Source: Chinchilla lanigera
Taxonomy: Eukaryota; Chordata; Mammalia; Rodentia; Chinchillidae
NCBI RefSeq assembly: GCF_000276665.1
Contig: NW_004955433.1
Location: 17,613,591 to 17,677,590 of the forward strand
Direction: 5' to 3'
Length of the DNA stretch: 64,000 nt
How positions within the stretch are numbered: position 1 is the stretch's first letter; every line of letters starts with the position of its first letter. Below, one piece after another: positions 32,610 through 42,789 of the stretch. Made by a program: the position numbers and the translations under genes. The notes under the pieces were generated by a model, which saw only the letters and a program-made list of their open reading frames with translations, did not search any database and was not told the DNA's origin.

Positions 32610-35075
32610 AAAGAATGTGTATTTTGTAGCAGATGGGTATATTTCTATAAATATATGTTAGATCAATTTGATCTATAGTATAGTTAAATTACAAAGTTGA
32701 TTATTGAATTCTTTGGATTATCTGCTCATTGATTAAAGGTGGATATTGCAGTTTAATACTCTTATTGAATTACAAATATTTCTTCTTCTTTTGGGTCTAA
32801 CAATATTTGCATTGTATTTGCATGAAAATATTTTAGTATTGGGTACATATATTCTCTTAGTGAATTGTCATCTTTGTTATTATTATTATTATTATTATTA
32901 TTGTTATTATTTTGTCTTGTTTTAGAGACAGGGTATTGCTATGCAGTTCAGGCTGGCCTTGAGCTCACTTTGTATATTATTATTATTATTATTTTGTCTT
33001 GTTTTAGAGACAGGGTATTGCTATGCAGTTCAGGCTGGCCTTGAGCTCACTTTGTAGCCCAGGCTGGTCTCGAACTCGCAAGGATCCTCCTGCCTCAGCC
33101 TCCCAAGTGCTGGGATTACAGGCATGCACCACCATGCCCAGTGCTTCCTTTATTATTAGAGTTATTTTTCTTGTGTCTTTTTCAAGTTTTTGATTTAAAG
33201 TTTATTTTATTCTTCATGGATGTAACTACTCATTGCTTTCGATTTTCCTTCACATGGACTATCAGTTTCCATCTCTTCAATTTTCTTCTGTGTCAATCTT
33301 TAAAGTGAGGTGAATTTCTTATAGGAAGCATGTGTCTGAATGTTTTTCATCTACTCAGCCAATATGTGTCTGCTAATTGAGGGATTCAAAACATTTCCAA
33401 CCAAGGTAATTATTGATATGTACATGGACAGTCTTGCCATTTTACCTTTTCCTGGGGTTTTGATTTTTTGTTTTTTGTTATTTTACTGTCCTTTGCTTCT
33501 TCCCATTCTGTTCTTCACATTGCAGTTTGTTGGCTTTGTGTATTGAAAAAGGTTTGTTCTTTTCTCTTTTTCTTTTGTTTATCTGTTTTACAACTCAGCA
33601 TTGTTTCCATATTTTATCCTCATGGTAATTATTGTCCTTTAACTTCTAGAGGATTTCCTTTAGCATTTCTGTTAAGGGCAGTCTGCTGGTGCTCAGCTTT
33701 GCTTTATTGTCCTAAAACATTTTATTTCTGCTTCATTTCTGATAGATAGCTTTGCTGGCAATAGTATGTTTATTTTACAGAATTCTTTTTCTTTAACTTT
33801 GGCTACATCATGCCATTCTCTCTTGGCTAATGTGATTTCTGCTGAAAAATCCAATAGAGGTTCACTATGTGTGGATCAATGCTTTCCTTTTGCTATTTTT
33901 AATATTCTGTCTTCATTTTGGACTTTTTAGAGTTTGAATATAACGTGTCTCAGAGCATCTTTTTTTGAGAAAATCTTTATGAGATGCTTTGAGTGTACTG
34001 ATTGATAAACCCCATCTCTGTTCCAATATTCAGAAGTTTTCAGCTATTATTTTACTAAATAAGCTTTCTCCGTCTTTTTCATCCTTTTCCTATCTGGAAC
34101 TGCCTTAATGCAGACATGTATTTGCTTAAGGATGTCAAATAATTCTCAGATTTTCTTCATTTATGTATGTGGGGGGAGAGTGGTTTTTTTGAAAGAACTA
34201 TCTTTAAATTCAAAAATGCTTTCTCCTTTTGGATCTACTCTACTGTTAAGGTTTTCAAATGTATCTGTTATTTTATTTATTGAGTTTTTAAAGCTACAAT
34301 ATTTCTATTTGTTTCTTTATATGATTTTCATCTTTTCCAGAATTTCCTGTTCAGACTATGAATGGTTTGCCTAATTGTTGTGGATTATTTTTCTGTATTC
34401 TCTTGTATCTGGTTGTGTGTCCTTCAAATAATTATTTTTAATTTATTCAGGCACTTTGTCAATTTCTTTTCTTTTGATTTGGGTTACTCTTTACTAGAGA
34501 GTTATTTTCTTTCTCGGCCACATAATTTTGTCTTTCTTTTCTGTCCTTCTTATTTTACTGCATTGCTATTTGAAAATGTAGTGTATCACTTGCCTCTAAC
34601 AACTTTTTAGGGTGGTTTTGGTAAAATGCATTCTTGTAGAGCTGTGTGATAGGGTATTGTTTGAGTAAGCTGCAGTGATTCCAGGTGAGCACAGTTATGT
34701 GGTTTCCATGTGGCTTCTCCAGCTGTAGCCAATGTTTGGGATGCCTATGAATGTCTTAGTGGGCTAGGCCAAAGGAGTTTCTGGGGTTTTCCCAACAGGT
34801 GGGACAGAACTCATTTATATGAGGAAGGTTTACTGGTGGCTCTCAGTACTACAAATGTGGCTACAGTTGTAAGGTGTCATTAGTTTTTATAGATCATATA
34901 GGGAGGCAAGTCATACCTGCCAGGGCAGCAAAGGTGGGGTGTCCTTAAGTTTTGAGAATTTTGTTGGGGCAGAGAGATTCTAGCAGGCCCAAGTGAGTGT
35001 TGCATGGTACCTAGAGTAGCAGAATCAAGGTGCCTGCCCATTAGGCCCCATGAGACTTAGGTTGGTATTTTACTT
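32610..35075 (-). mobile_element. Old L1 (L1M/HAL1-like), ORF2 N-terminus to 5' end, antisense
   Basis: On the minus strand the order is 5' region (right) to the endonuclease part of ORF2 (left). Plus-strand landmarks: 'gatctatagtatagttaaat' and 'gattaaaggtggatattgca' (ORF2 endonuclease region), 'aaggtaattattgatatgta' (near 33400), 'gctgaaaaatccaatagagg' and 'ataacgtgtctcagagcatc' (ORF1 region), 'gttttcagctattattttac', 'tttttaaagctacaatattt', and a G-rich 5' part at 34.7-35.0 kb. All plus-strand frames here (33340-34610) are shadows. Interrupted by the B1 at 32878-33150. Confidence 0.75.
32878..33150 (-). mobile_element. B1 SINE, antisense, with (TTA)n tail and an 82-bp duplication
   Basis: A (TTA)n tract (32878-32912) leads into 'tttagagacagggtattgct', 'atgcagttcaggctggcctt', 'gagctcactttgta'. 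Then the TTA run and the same text start again, 82 bases later (32893-32974 against 32975-33056, identical over the B1 portion). The second copy continues through the whole B1 ('ctggtctcgaactcgcaagg' to 'catgcaccaccatgccca'). The duplication is therefore younger than the insertion. Confidence 0.92.
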
Positions 35076-35082
35076 CTTCTTC

Positions 35083-35464
35083 TTTTTTTTTTTTTTTACA
35101 TTTTCAGATCTACCTTTCATGTTTTACTTTTCCAAGTTTTCTCCATTTTCTGTCAGTGCATGTTTATAATACCTAATGCTGACACTCCTCATGCAGAGCA
35201 GGTTCATGTAGAAAACACATCTAGATTATTTTCTCATCCCTTCATTCTCCACCTCCACCACTACCAACACCACTTGACCTCTTGATATCTTTCCCTTTTG
35301 CAAAAGTTCTATCTCCTTATTCCTACTACCTTTTATTTTGCACTTCACATTTTGGGCTTGTCATTTAAGAGAAACCATGTGCTACTTATGTTTATGTGTC
35401 TGATTTATTTTCTTTGACATTATGGTCTCAGTGGGCATTCACTTTCCTATAAATGACTCACATC
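35083..35464 (-). mobile_element. L1 3' UTR with tail, antisense (3' half of a twin-primed insertion)
   Basis: A T15 tract (35083-35097) is the poly(A) tail of a minus-strand insertion. The plus strand then shows antisense 3' UTR landmarks, for example 'aagagaaaccatgtgctact' and 'gtctgatttattttctttga' followed by 'cattatggtctcagtgggca'. It joins an oppositely oriented L1 piece at about 35460. Confidence 0.65.
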
Positions 35465-35620
35465 ATGTTTATAGCAGCACAATTCATAATAGCTAAACTT
35501 TAGATGCTTGTACCTTGGTAAGAACTAAGAGCCACTGATAGATGAATGGATAAATCAAGTGTGGTATCTGTACACATTGGAGTAGTACTCTGCATTATGA
35601 AGGCAATTTTTTGAATAGTG
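35465..35620 (+). mobile_element. L1 3' UTR, inverted upstream piece
   Basis: 'tagcagcacaattcataata', 'gatagatgaatggataaatc', 'tgtggtatctgtacacattg', 'gagtagtactctgcattatg' is L1 3' UTR in sense orientation. It lies upstream, in L1 order, of the antisense piece on its left. This head-to-head arrangement is the signature of twin priming. Confidence 0.7.
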
Positions 35621-35625
35621 AAGGC

Positions 35626-36760
35626 ATCCATACTGGCCTGGCAGCTCTAAAATCAGCTTCAGATCCTGCAGGATTTGTCAAAGACATCACATGCCCATGA
35701 TATTGATGGGAGATTCCAAGTCTGCCCACTTACCTGTTAAATGTCATGGAAAATCATCCTGATTCCAAGTTGAACCCAAGGGTTGACAGGGAGATAGATG
35801 CAAAGTTCTTCATTCTCCACTTTATAAACCCTCCTTGAGTCTCTGTGTCCTGCAGTATCTCCCTTTCATCACAATGCACGTCAGTGCTCTCTCTGAAATA
35901 TTATAATCGATTAGCAGCTGTAATTCATTGTTTCAGACCTTTCCTGTGGAAGCTGCGAGGAAGCAAATTTAGGACTTTCCACATGGCAGGTGAGCACCAT
36001 CCCCAGCTGCTCAGTTTTATTTTAATACCTAACATTTTGCTTAGCTTTTCCTACATTGTTATTTTGACATGTTAGTAATCTACTTCCTTATTTCTGACAG
36101 TATATTTATTAGATAAAATTTTTAAAAATATCTATCTCTTTTTTATATATTTTTGTACACTGTACTCAGCAATCCCATATTGCTTTTTCTTTAAAATAGC
36201 TGTATTTCTCATAAATGCCTTGTTTTTCTATTTTGTGAGTCTATTTTACTCTGAAATATCAGTCGCTTAAACAGGTAACATGCAACAGGCAACTTTGCTC
36301 TTATATTACTCCTCACGGTACCTTGCTAAGAGCTCTTGAACTATCAGCTTTAAAAGGACAGGTACTATTTGTTCTTCAATAATTTCCTCTTACTATCCTC
36401 CTACATCAATGCCTGACTGTCTTACCTAACTCCAAACCACTTCCCCTCTCACACATAGCAGTTCAAAATCCCTCCATCAGTTATCTAGGGATTTTTCTCA
36501 GATTGCTTTCTTTTTCTTAATATTTTTTCCTTTATAGATCTTTTATGCTTGTTATGGGGTGAAATGTTCCAGTTTAGCTCAGTAAATTAGTAGAAAATGT
36601 ACTGGCAATGAGTTTCATTCCTTCCTAGATAGTAACTTATATGTGTAACTACAACATATAAATAGGTTTAAGCAACTTTGGCATTGCCTTTTATTTAGGA
36701 TGAGTAACACACAATACAATTAAGATGTTAGCTCTCTAAGATATTTAGCTGGTGTCAACA
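35626..36760. other. Unique-looking sequence, no gene
   Basis: No repeat recognised. 35790-36010 has balanced composition and contains 'ataatcgattagcagctgta', with a homeodomain-like ATTA and an E-box-like CAGCTG. The frame at 35845-36075 (76 codons) ends in a hydrophobic stretch and has no recognised domain. Confidence 0.35.
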
Positions 36761-36764
36761 GTCT

Positions 36765-37010
36765 TCTCTGAGGGCGTGACATTTCACCAGAAATTACAAT
36801 GAAGTGCAGGAGTAAATCACTTAAAGATCTTTGAGAAAAGTATTTTAAATGAAGGAATCTGAAAGTTCAGAGCCGTAATGTAGAATGATTTTGATGAGCT
36901 GCAAGTAGTACAGGGAAGGTCAATATATGGATGTAATAGTTTAATTACAGACAGTGGTAGATTGAAAGGAAGGAAAAACAGACATCCAGACAGATTGTGC
37001 AAAGTGAAGC
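36765..37010 (-). repeat. L2-like fragment, antisense
   Basis: 'gcgtgacatttcaccagaaa', then 'gaatctgaaagttcagag', 'ttttgatgagctgcaagtag' and 'tacagggaaggtca' roughly follow the reversed L2 3' region. Highly diverged. Confidence 0.35.
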
Positions 37011-37024
37011 CTGGCAATCTTCTC

Positions 37025-37148
37025 TATAAGAGGCCAGAAGTTGAATGTCTCAGGCTTTGTAGGTCATTCTTCTTATAAAAGCATAAAAGCAATGACAGAC
37101 AATATTAAAAACACAAATATAACTATGTGTTAATAAAATTATTTATAA
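37025..37148 (+). repeat. Ancient interspersed repeat, family uncertain
   Basis: 'gaatgtctcaggctttgtag', 'gcaatgacagacaatattaa', 'taataaaattatttataaaa' match the 3' part of a widespread ancient repeat with the wording 'ttttaggctttgtgggcc...aaactttatttata'. Confidence 0.45.
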
Positions 37149-37149
37149 A

Positions 37150-37833
37150 AGTGTAAAGAGCACACACAAGAAAAATAGATACATGAGATTACATCAAAAT
37201 TAAAGATTTCTGTTTTTCAAAGAACAGAATCAACCAGGTATAAAGATGACCCACATGGTGGAAAATATTTGCATATTATAAATCTGAGAAGCAGTTAATA
37301 CCTAAATTAAATACAAGACTCCTCTAAAAACCAATCTCCAAATTTTTACGAAACAGTGAAAAGCCCCAAATAGCCAAAACCATTTTGCAAAAAGCACGAA
37401 GAAAGGTGTATTACATGAGCTGACTTAAAAATATACTACAGGTTTATAGCAACCTAAGCCAGCTTGGTACTAGCATAAAAACAGAAGCAAACCAATGGAA
37501 AAGAATAGAAAACCTAGAGGTAAACCCACACATTTACAGTGAGATGAATTTTGACAAAGATGCTAATAAGCATACAAAAGTATTCTCAATATCAGTAATC
37601 AAAATAATGAGATATCATATCACACTGATTAGTTTAGATGCTATTTTAAAAAGGATGAGAAAGAACAAATGGAAAGAAAAGGACCCACATAAGTAGGGGA
37701 GGGAGGATCAAAGGAAAGGAGAGAAAAGAAGCATTGGTGAGGATGTAGAGGAATTGGAAAACAATACGGCAGCTTCTCAGAAAATCAGAAATAGACTTGC
37801 ACGTGATCCAGCACTTCCACTTCTGAGGACAGA
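37150..37833 (+). mobile_element. Old L1 ORF2 3' end and 3' UTR, sense, left of ERV
   Basis: 'acatcaaaattaaagatttc', 'tgtttttcaaagaacagaat', later 'aagccagcttggtactagc', 'agaaaacctagaggtaaacc', 'atgagatatcatatcaca', 'ggtgaggatgtagaggaatt' and 'ccagcacttccacttctgag' are L1 landmarks in normal order. The next L1 landmark ('tgtatccatcaatggatgaa') appears only at 41306, after the ERV, so the provirus split this L1. Confidence 0.8.
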
Positions 37834-38190
37834 CATACACATATGGAGCAGGCCAACCTACACGCTTGGGCCTGGCCAAGGTGCAATGAAGATGAAACAC
37901 AAAGAGGCACAGAATTAGGTTAACATTTGAGGGGTAAAGAAGCTCTTGTTCCTTCAAAAAAGAACCCTGAGTGATTGGTGCACCTTGTCTTTATTCACTC
38001 AGACAAGGCACAATCAGGGTAAAACAGGATTCATCTTTCTGCCAACATCCATGGTACATATCTGAGTAAACAACAAGATCTCTGCTGTATTAATTTTCCC
38101 TGCAGGGGGTCAGCACACACTCATGCAGCCTTTGTCCCTAGTGCTCACCAAGAGGCCAGTTAGGCCTTAATCTTCCTATCTTGTCCCCTA
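37834..38190 (-). repeat. ERV 3' LTR (left copy)
   Basis: Shares ordered blocks with the right LTR: 'gaagatgaaacacaaagag', 'ggtgcaccttgtctttattc', 'gtaaaacagga', 'gtacatat', 'gtaaacaa.aagatctc', 'tgtattaattttc', 'tccctagtgctcac', 'cttaatct.cctatct'. The minus-strand AATAAA lies at 37990-37995. The left boundary is inferred from the right LTR length and the possible target duplication. Confidence 0.8.
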
Positions 38191-38210
38191 ACTCTCCCTC
38201 TTTTGTTTTA
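38191..38210 (-). other. Polypurine tract of the ERV
   Basis: The minus strand reads TAAAACAAAAGAGGGAGAGT immediately before the 3' LTR. A purine run at exactly this place primes plus-strand DNA synthesis in retroviruses. Confidence 0.65.
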
Positions 38211-38393
38211 CAATAACAGTAGTTGAGTGACAATCATGGCTTATTTATCCCTAGAGGAAGCATGTAGGTGTTATTATTCAATCTTTTGTCTTGAGGTATA
38301 GCCTTTAATGACTTCATCTCCACCCCACAGTTGTGATGTGACTGTACAGGCTCTTTTCAAGTGCCTAGCCCTTTCTGACTGCCTATATGATAA

Positions 38394-38831
38394 CTAATTT
38401 AACTGTCTCCCCCTTTGTGGAGAGGTACCCCAACTGCTGTGACGGGTAATGGGCAAAGACTGCTCTAACTTCTTCAGGCTGAAAAGCTGTGACCAATTGG
38501 CAGGAATATCGTCCAGAGGGTCTATTGAAAGGACTCTCCTTTGATGCCAGGCATTTGTTTCTAGGGTAAGTGCTGATGATGAATGAGTCTTTCTGCTTCC
38601 TGAGTATTTTTCTTCAGTTTTCCTTTTAAGGGAGGCTTTCACTAATGAGGGGAGCAGAGTCAAGTTCCTCCATACACCCATCATGGGGAAGACCTCTCCA
38701 TGCACATAGTGGGTACCCATGCCATCTGTCCATTTCCTGCAATGATGCAAGCAAACCCCCACCCTCCTAACCCTCCCATTTTGCCATCTCTGGGGATTGC
38801 CACAACCCCTGTGCCTTCTCCCTTTTCCCAT
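38394..38831 (-). pseudogene. 145-codon open frame in ERV 3' region, unassigned
   Basis: It is the longest minus-strand frame of the provirus and runs in proviral orientation between the protease remnant and the polypurine tract. The product is basic, starting MGKGRRHRGCG, with a Ser/Thr/Lys-rich middle. I recognise no pol or env motif. It could be residual late pol/env sequence in a shifted frame or a chance opening. It is listed because orientation and position fit the provirus. Confidence 0.3.
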
Positions 38832-39191
38832 GCTCTTGTACTTTTGACCAGGATGCTACTGTATTACCAAGAGGATTCAAAATTTAATTGTAAATGTTGC
38901 AAAATCAAGACAAGCTTGTGGCTTATGCTGTAAAACATTGGTAACCTGGCTAGGAAGACAAAGCCACTCAATAGGCTCACATTTACTATTCACTATTTGA
39001 CCAAAATGTCCTCTAGAACAGCGAGAAGTACAGTATGGTCAGACTAATTCAAAATACCTGTGTATTTGCCAAAGCAGTTTCTATTATTTGGAGTTCTTTA
39101 AGAGGTGAGAGCAAGAGGAGAAAGTTCCCAAATAACTATAGGGGGAGATAGGTTGAATTTTCTGTGGGGCTATGCATAACGCAAAGCCTTT

Positions 39192-39437
39192 TTAGTAACT
39201 ACAAAAAGGGAAGTTGCTGCTGAGAATGGAAGGAGCAGCACCCAGTATCTTTCTATGAACAGGTGGAATTGCCTTAGTAGTTTGCATTTGCCAATAGCTC
39301 AGCAGATCCCTGCCCCCCAGATTAACTGAGATCCTTGCAGTAAGTGGCTGAAAGACTCCCTTAAAGTTAGGAGGACCTACATTGACTTCTCTGACAAGGG
39401 TTTGAAGCAACCCCCTCCAGGGGAGGGGCAGTTGCAC
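39192..39437 (-). pseudogene. ERV protease (pro) remnant
   Basis: The 81-codon minus frame contains 'ARISVNLGGRDLLSYW', which matches the conserved C-terminal part of retroviral aspartic proteases (the G-R-D/N-x-L helix). The catalytic Asp-Thr/Ser-Gly triplet is not seen in the open part. It follows the CCHC motif of gag downstream in proviral order, as expected. Broken and non-functional. Confidence 0.6.
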
Positions 39438-39458
39438 CCTTTCTTGTCTGAGGTCAGT

Positions 39459-40620
39459 ACACTATTTTCAGATATGCCCTATTTTACCACAGTGAAAACA
39501 CTGTATATTTGGAAAAGGCTGATTTTGTTTAAGCCAAACATAGCATGGGCAAACATAGAGGACCTGCAACCCTCAGCACCCACATCGTGGCACATTCTCA
39601 AATAGTTTCCAACATTTTTAGTTGCTCAGATAGCCCCTACTGCCCATCCACAGCTCCCCAAAGCCAGCTGCAACATAATAGTCTCCACTGCTTGGGCATG
39701 TGGCATCCTTTGCCGGACAGCTTCCTGCAACGTGGCTAAGAATGGGGCAGAAGGCTCATGGGGGGTGCTTGAAGAATGCATAAAAATAACTGAGTGAAAC
39801 GCAATCATCAGGAAAAGTTACCCAGGCTCACTCCATCACAAGAGCCATTTGCAGACAAGCCTGGTCTGGAAAAGATAACCATGGGATTAAATCTAAGTAT
39901 GGACCTGTTCACAAAGGATTTCTTCTGTAATTTCAGGGTGTCCTCTCACTCAATTCTATCTAGCTTGCTCAGCTGCTAAGTTTTGAAAATTAATATGGAA
40001 AGTTAAGTATTGCCCTGCAGGAATACAGGACTTAGCTAAATGCTTAATATCTAAAGGAGGTAAGTGCAGAGTTTCCAGGACAATCTCCAATAAGCCCGAT
40101 GTAAAAGGTCCTGGTACCCCATTATCCATGACACTGGATTTTAATTCTTTGAACAGTTTACACTCCAAAGGATTATGCTCATGAACATTTTGTTGTGGAT
40201 TATTAGGTTCAAGATGAATATTAACTGGATATGTCCATGTCCCAAGGGGCTCTCACTTAAGCCCAGCCTGTCTGACCGGACTTTGATAAACAGACACTGC
40301 TCTGTCTCAATCACAGATATGGGAGAAGGAGGGAGAGGAGGAAGAGAAAGGGGACCAGGACTCCTCACCTTCATTCCTATCCTCTCTCAAGGGTGCACTG
40401 GGGTGGGATGTTCTTGCTGCACTTAAAGGACAAAGAACTGCAAGGACCAAGCTCCATGTGGAGAAAGTTTCAAGGGATATAACAGAGCCCTTGGGATAAG
40501 AATGCCCTAAACCCTCTCTCATTTGATCCTACCTCTCAACATCAAACTTGCCTGTCTGAGGAAACCAATGATTATGTTTGATAACATCTTGCAAAATGCA
40601 AGAAGTACTACCTTGGGTGC
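39459..40620 (-). pseudogene. ERV gag remnant (matrix, capsid, nucleocapsid)
   Basis: Three pieces in proviral order. Matrix-like: about 40511-40600, 'HNHWFPQTGKFDVER' followed by an in-frame stop. Capsid N-terminal domain: 39956-40168, with 'ELKSSVMDNGVPGPFTSGLL' and later 'AGQYLTFHINFQNLA'. Capsid C-terminal domain: around 39640-39760, with 'LATLQEAVRQRMPHAQ' and 'ETIMLQLAL'. Nucleocapsid: 39459-39500, a C-x2-C-x4-H-x4-C zinc knuckle beginning 'CFHCGKIGHI' with two stops inside. Frame changes and stops make it non-functional. The pattern is that of class II (betaretrovirus-like) gag. Confidence 0.75.
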
Positions 40621-40827
40621 CAGGCTGGAGCAACAAAATTTCCAATAAAGGGATATAACACTAGACATCAGTGAATGAATTCTGCCCCATTACTCTGACC
40701 TCCTTTGCCACAAAGTCTCACATTCCTATTTCTTTTTGTCATTTTCTTTTGCTGGCCTGCACTTCTCCACAGCAGAACTCCCTTTCACTGACTTACTAAA
40801 TCCTCCAATCCAGACTTTCTTGGCCAG

Positions 40828-40845
40828 CTCCCTATTCAGGCACCA
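40828..40845 (-). other. ERV primer-binding site, tRNA-Lys-like, decayed
   Basis: The minus strand reads TGGTGCCTGAATAGGGAG, two bases after the 5' LTR. It keeps most of the 18-base tRNA-Lys3 complementary site, with four differences. Confidence 0.7.
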
Positions 40846-40847
40846 CC

Positions 40848-41203
40848 TGAAGTTGGGGGGGGGGGCATTCTAAGAACTTATATATGCCCAAGGGGGGATG
40901 AAGATGAAACACAAAGAGACACAGAACCAGGTAAAAACGTGGAGGGACAGGGGGCTCTTCTCACCCTTTGACAAAGTCTTGTAACTGGTGCACCTTGGTT
41001 TTATTCAGTCAGACACAGGCACAAGCAATAAGAGTAAAACAGGACCCATCTGTCCCACCATTCATGTACATATCCAAGTAAACAATAAGATCTCAACTGT
41101 ATTAATTTTCTCTGCAGCACGTCAGCACTTGCTCGTGCTGCCTTTCTCCCTAGTGCTCACAGAAGAGGCGGGTTCTGCCTTAATCTCCCTATCTGGTCTC
41201 TCA
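40848..41203 (-). repeat. ERV 5' LTR (right copy)
   Basis: 356 bp, beginning TG (40848) and ending CA (41203) on the plus strand, hence TG...CA on the minus strand too. Minus-strand AATAAA at 41000-41005. An 11-G run (40855-40865) lies in the U5 portion next to the primer-binding site. Matches the left LTR block by block with many substitutions and small indels. Confidence 0.85.
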
Positions 41204-41535
41204 GACAGGTAAACAAAAATTAAAAGCAGGGTGTAAAGAAATATTTATATTTTCATGTATTTACCAATATTACTTATCATAACTACTAAATCAGAGTAAC
41301 TTGTATCCATCAATGGATGAATAAATACAAGATGACATCACTCTTAAAGGAAACAAAAATTCTAGCGTATACAACACAGATGAACCTTGCATGTGTTATG
41401 GTAAATGACTTAAACCAGTTAGAAAAAAACAGATATTATCTGGTCATTCCTACATAAAGTATCTAGAAAATTCAAATTCATGGACAGAAAGTAGAATGTT
41501 TTCAAGGAGACAGGAAGAGAAGCTCTTGCTTAAAT
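41204..41535 (+). mobile_element. Old L1 3' UTR, sense, right of ERV
   Basis: Continues the L1 split by the provirus: 'tgtatccatcaatggatgaa', 'aaatacaagatgacatcact', 'acaacacagatgaaccttgc', 'ttatctggtcattcctacat', 'attcatggacagaaagtaga'. These are the standard terminal L1 3' UTR landmarks in order. Confidence 0.8.
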
Positions 41536-41539
41536 TGGT

Positions 41540-42635
41540 TAGACTTTCATTTTATTTGTATATTTATTTTGTATGTTATGATTATATTCATTATGAGGAG
41601 TTAGCACCTGTACATAACATACCTTAATTCAATTTTTAATTTTCCCCTCCCCTCCCTTCTTGCTCCTTCCATACCTTGATCCCTTCAGAGTTTCAATTTT
41701 AAAATTAAATTCACAACAAGGTCAACATGCTCCACACTAGCCTACTGCATGCTTAAAAATAGATGAAATGGTAAATTTTCTCTTATGTGTATTTTACTAC
41801 ATTTTTTAAAAAAAAAAACACATTGGGCTGGATTTGACCTATAGGTCATAATTTTCTGTTTGCCATTATACTGCTTTGTGCATATGATAAGGAATTTGAA
41901 TTTCCTCATAAATGTGAAAGAGATTACTGGAGGGATTAGCACTAGAATTATTAGATGTTAATGTCAATTGGAAAAGATCTCACTGAATATTAATAGAAGA
42001 AGGAGAGAGTTCAGAATACAACAGAATGGAAAAAGATTAACTATGCATTTATAAGATTTTTGCAAGGATCCAGATGAGAGAGATCAGTTTATTAGCTGGG
42101 ACATTTTGAAATGTTATCAGATGAAGTAATATTTTGAAGGTAATGTTGCCAGAATATTCTTGTTGTAACATGTGAAGAATAAAGGAAGGAGACAGTGATT
42201 CATTTCTACATTTTGGCTAAAGATGCCAATGACAGAGCCATTTACTGAGTTCAGAAATATGTATAGATGAGTTTATTTATGTACATTACCAACTCCCACT
42301 ATGAGAGTTATGTCAAAATCATCTTCTAACTATGACTTTATTCTGTGAACATATCAACATATCCCACCTACTAAACTGATCTCTCTCACCCGAATTCTTG
42401 CGATGAACTTGTAAGTAGTTCATTTTTTTCTGCTCTTATTAATCAAACTTTCTTCTGTTAATATTAAGGGAGATCTTTTCCAATTGGCACTTGTCTAGTA
42501 ATTCCATTGCTAAAACCCTCCAATAACCTTCTTTCACTCTTATAGTAAAATCCAAATGCCCTATTATGACTTGTGAAGTTCTACATAGGGAATCAGAAAA
42601 TTGTGAATTCTATGTCAAATTCACCGCACTGACTG
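41540..42635. other. Unannotated sequence
   Basis: Contains a pyrimidine-rich stretch (41643-41680). No gene recognised. Confidence 0.45.
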
Positions 42636-42639
42636 TGTT

Positions 42640-42725
42640 TTTAAAATGGTGGTAAAAGATGTGTAAGAGAAAGTTTACCATTTTATCTCTTTTTGAACAC
42701 ACAGTACAACAGTGTTAAGTATATC
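42640..42725 (-). repeat. Old L1 3'-end-type fragment
   Basis: 'gtggtaaaagatgtgtaaga', 'aagtttaccattttatctct', 'tacaacagtgttaagtatat' match a common old L1 3' text ('...ttaccattttaacc...cagttcagtggtgttaagtac'). Short. Confidence 0.4.
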
Positions 42726-42770
42726 AAAAAAGCAACTTGAAGTGAGCCAAGAAGAGGGAGGGAGGAGAGA

Positions 42771-42789
42771 GGGGCAGGGAGGGGAAGGG
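42771..42789 (+). other. Canonical G-quadruplex motif
   Basis: GGGGCAGGGAGGGGAAGGG: four G-runs of at least three with loops of two, one and two bases, in a longer purine tract (42753-42790). Surroundings are AT-rich. Confidence 0.8.

Larger units (their letters stand above)
37834..41203 (-). mobile_element. Class II (betaretrovirus-like) endogenous retrovirus, minus strand, deleted and broken
   Basis: Two related LTRs (37834-38190 and 40848-41203) bracket about 2.66 kb of internal sequence. Read on the minus strand the order is 5' LTR, tRNA-Lys-like primer-binding site, gag remnants (matrix, capsid, CCHC), protease remnant, unassigned sequence, polypurine tract, 3' LTR. A complete class II provirus is far longer, so most of pol and env is absent. 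Gag has several in-frame stops and frame changes. The LTR pair has diverged visibly, so the insertion is old. Flanks GACAGA (37828-37833) and GACAGG (41204-41209) may be a 6-bp target duplication with one change. It inserted into an L1 3' UTR. Confidence 0.85.

Noticed and set aside
33340..34610. Series of hydrophobic plus-strand frames resembling membrane proteins
   Set aside because: They are shadows of antisense L1. A/T-rich L1 read in reverse gives Phe/Leu/Ile-rich translations.
37646..37957. 103-codon minus-strand frame crossing the L1/ERV border
   Set aside because: It spans two unrelated elements (antisense L1 and ERV LTR), so it cannot be an inherited gene.
38700..38933. 77-codon Pro-rich plus-strand frame
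   Set aside because: Antisense to the proviral reading direction, inside ERV sequence. Treated as a shadow.
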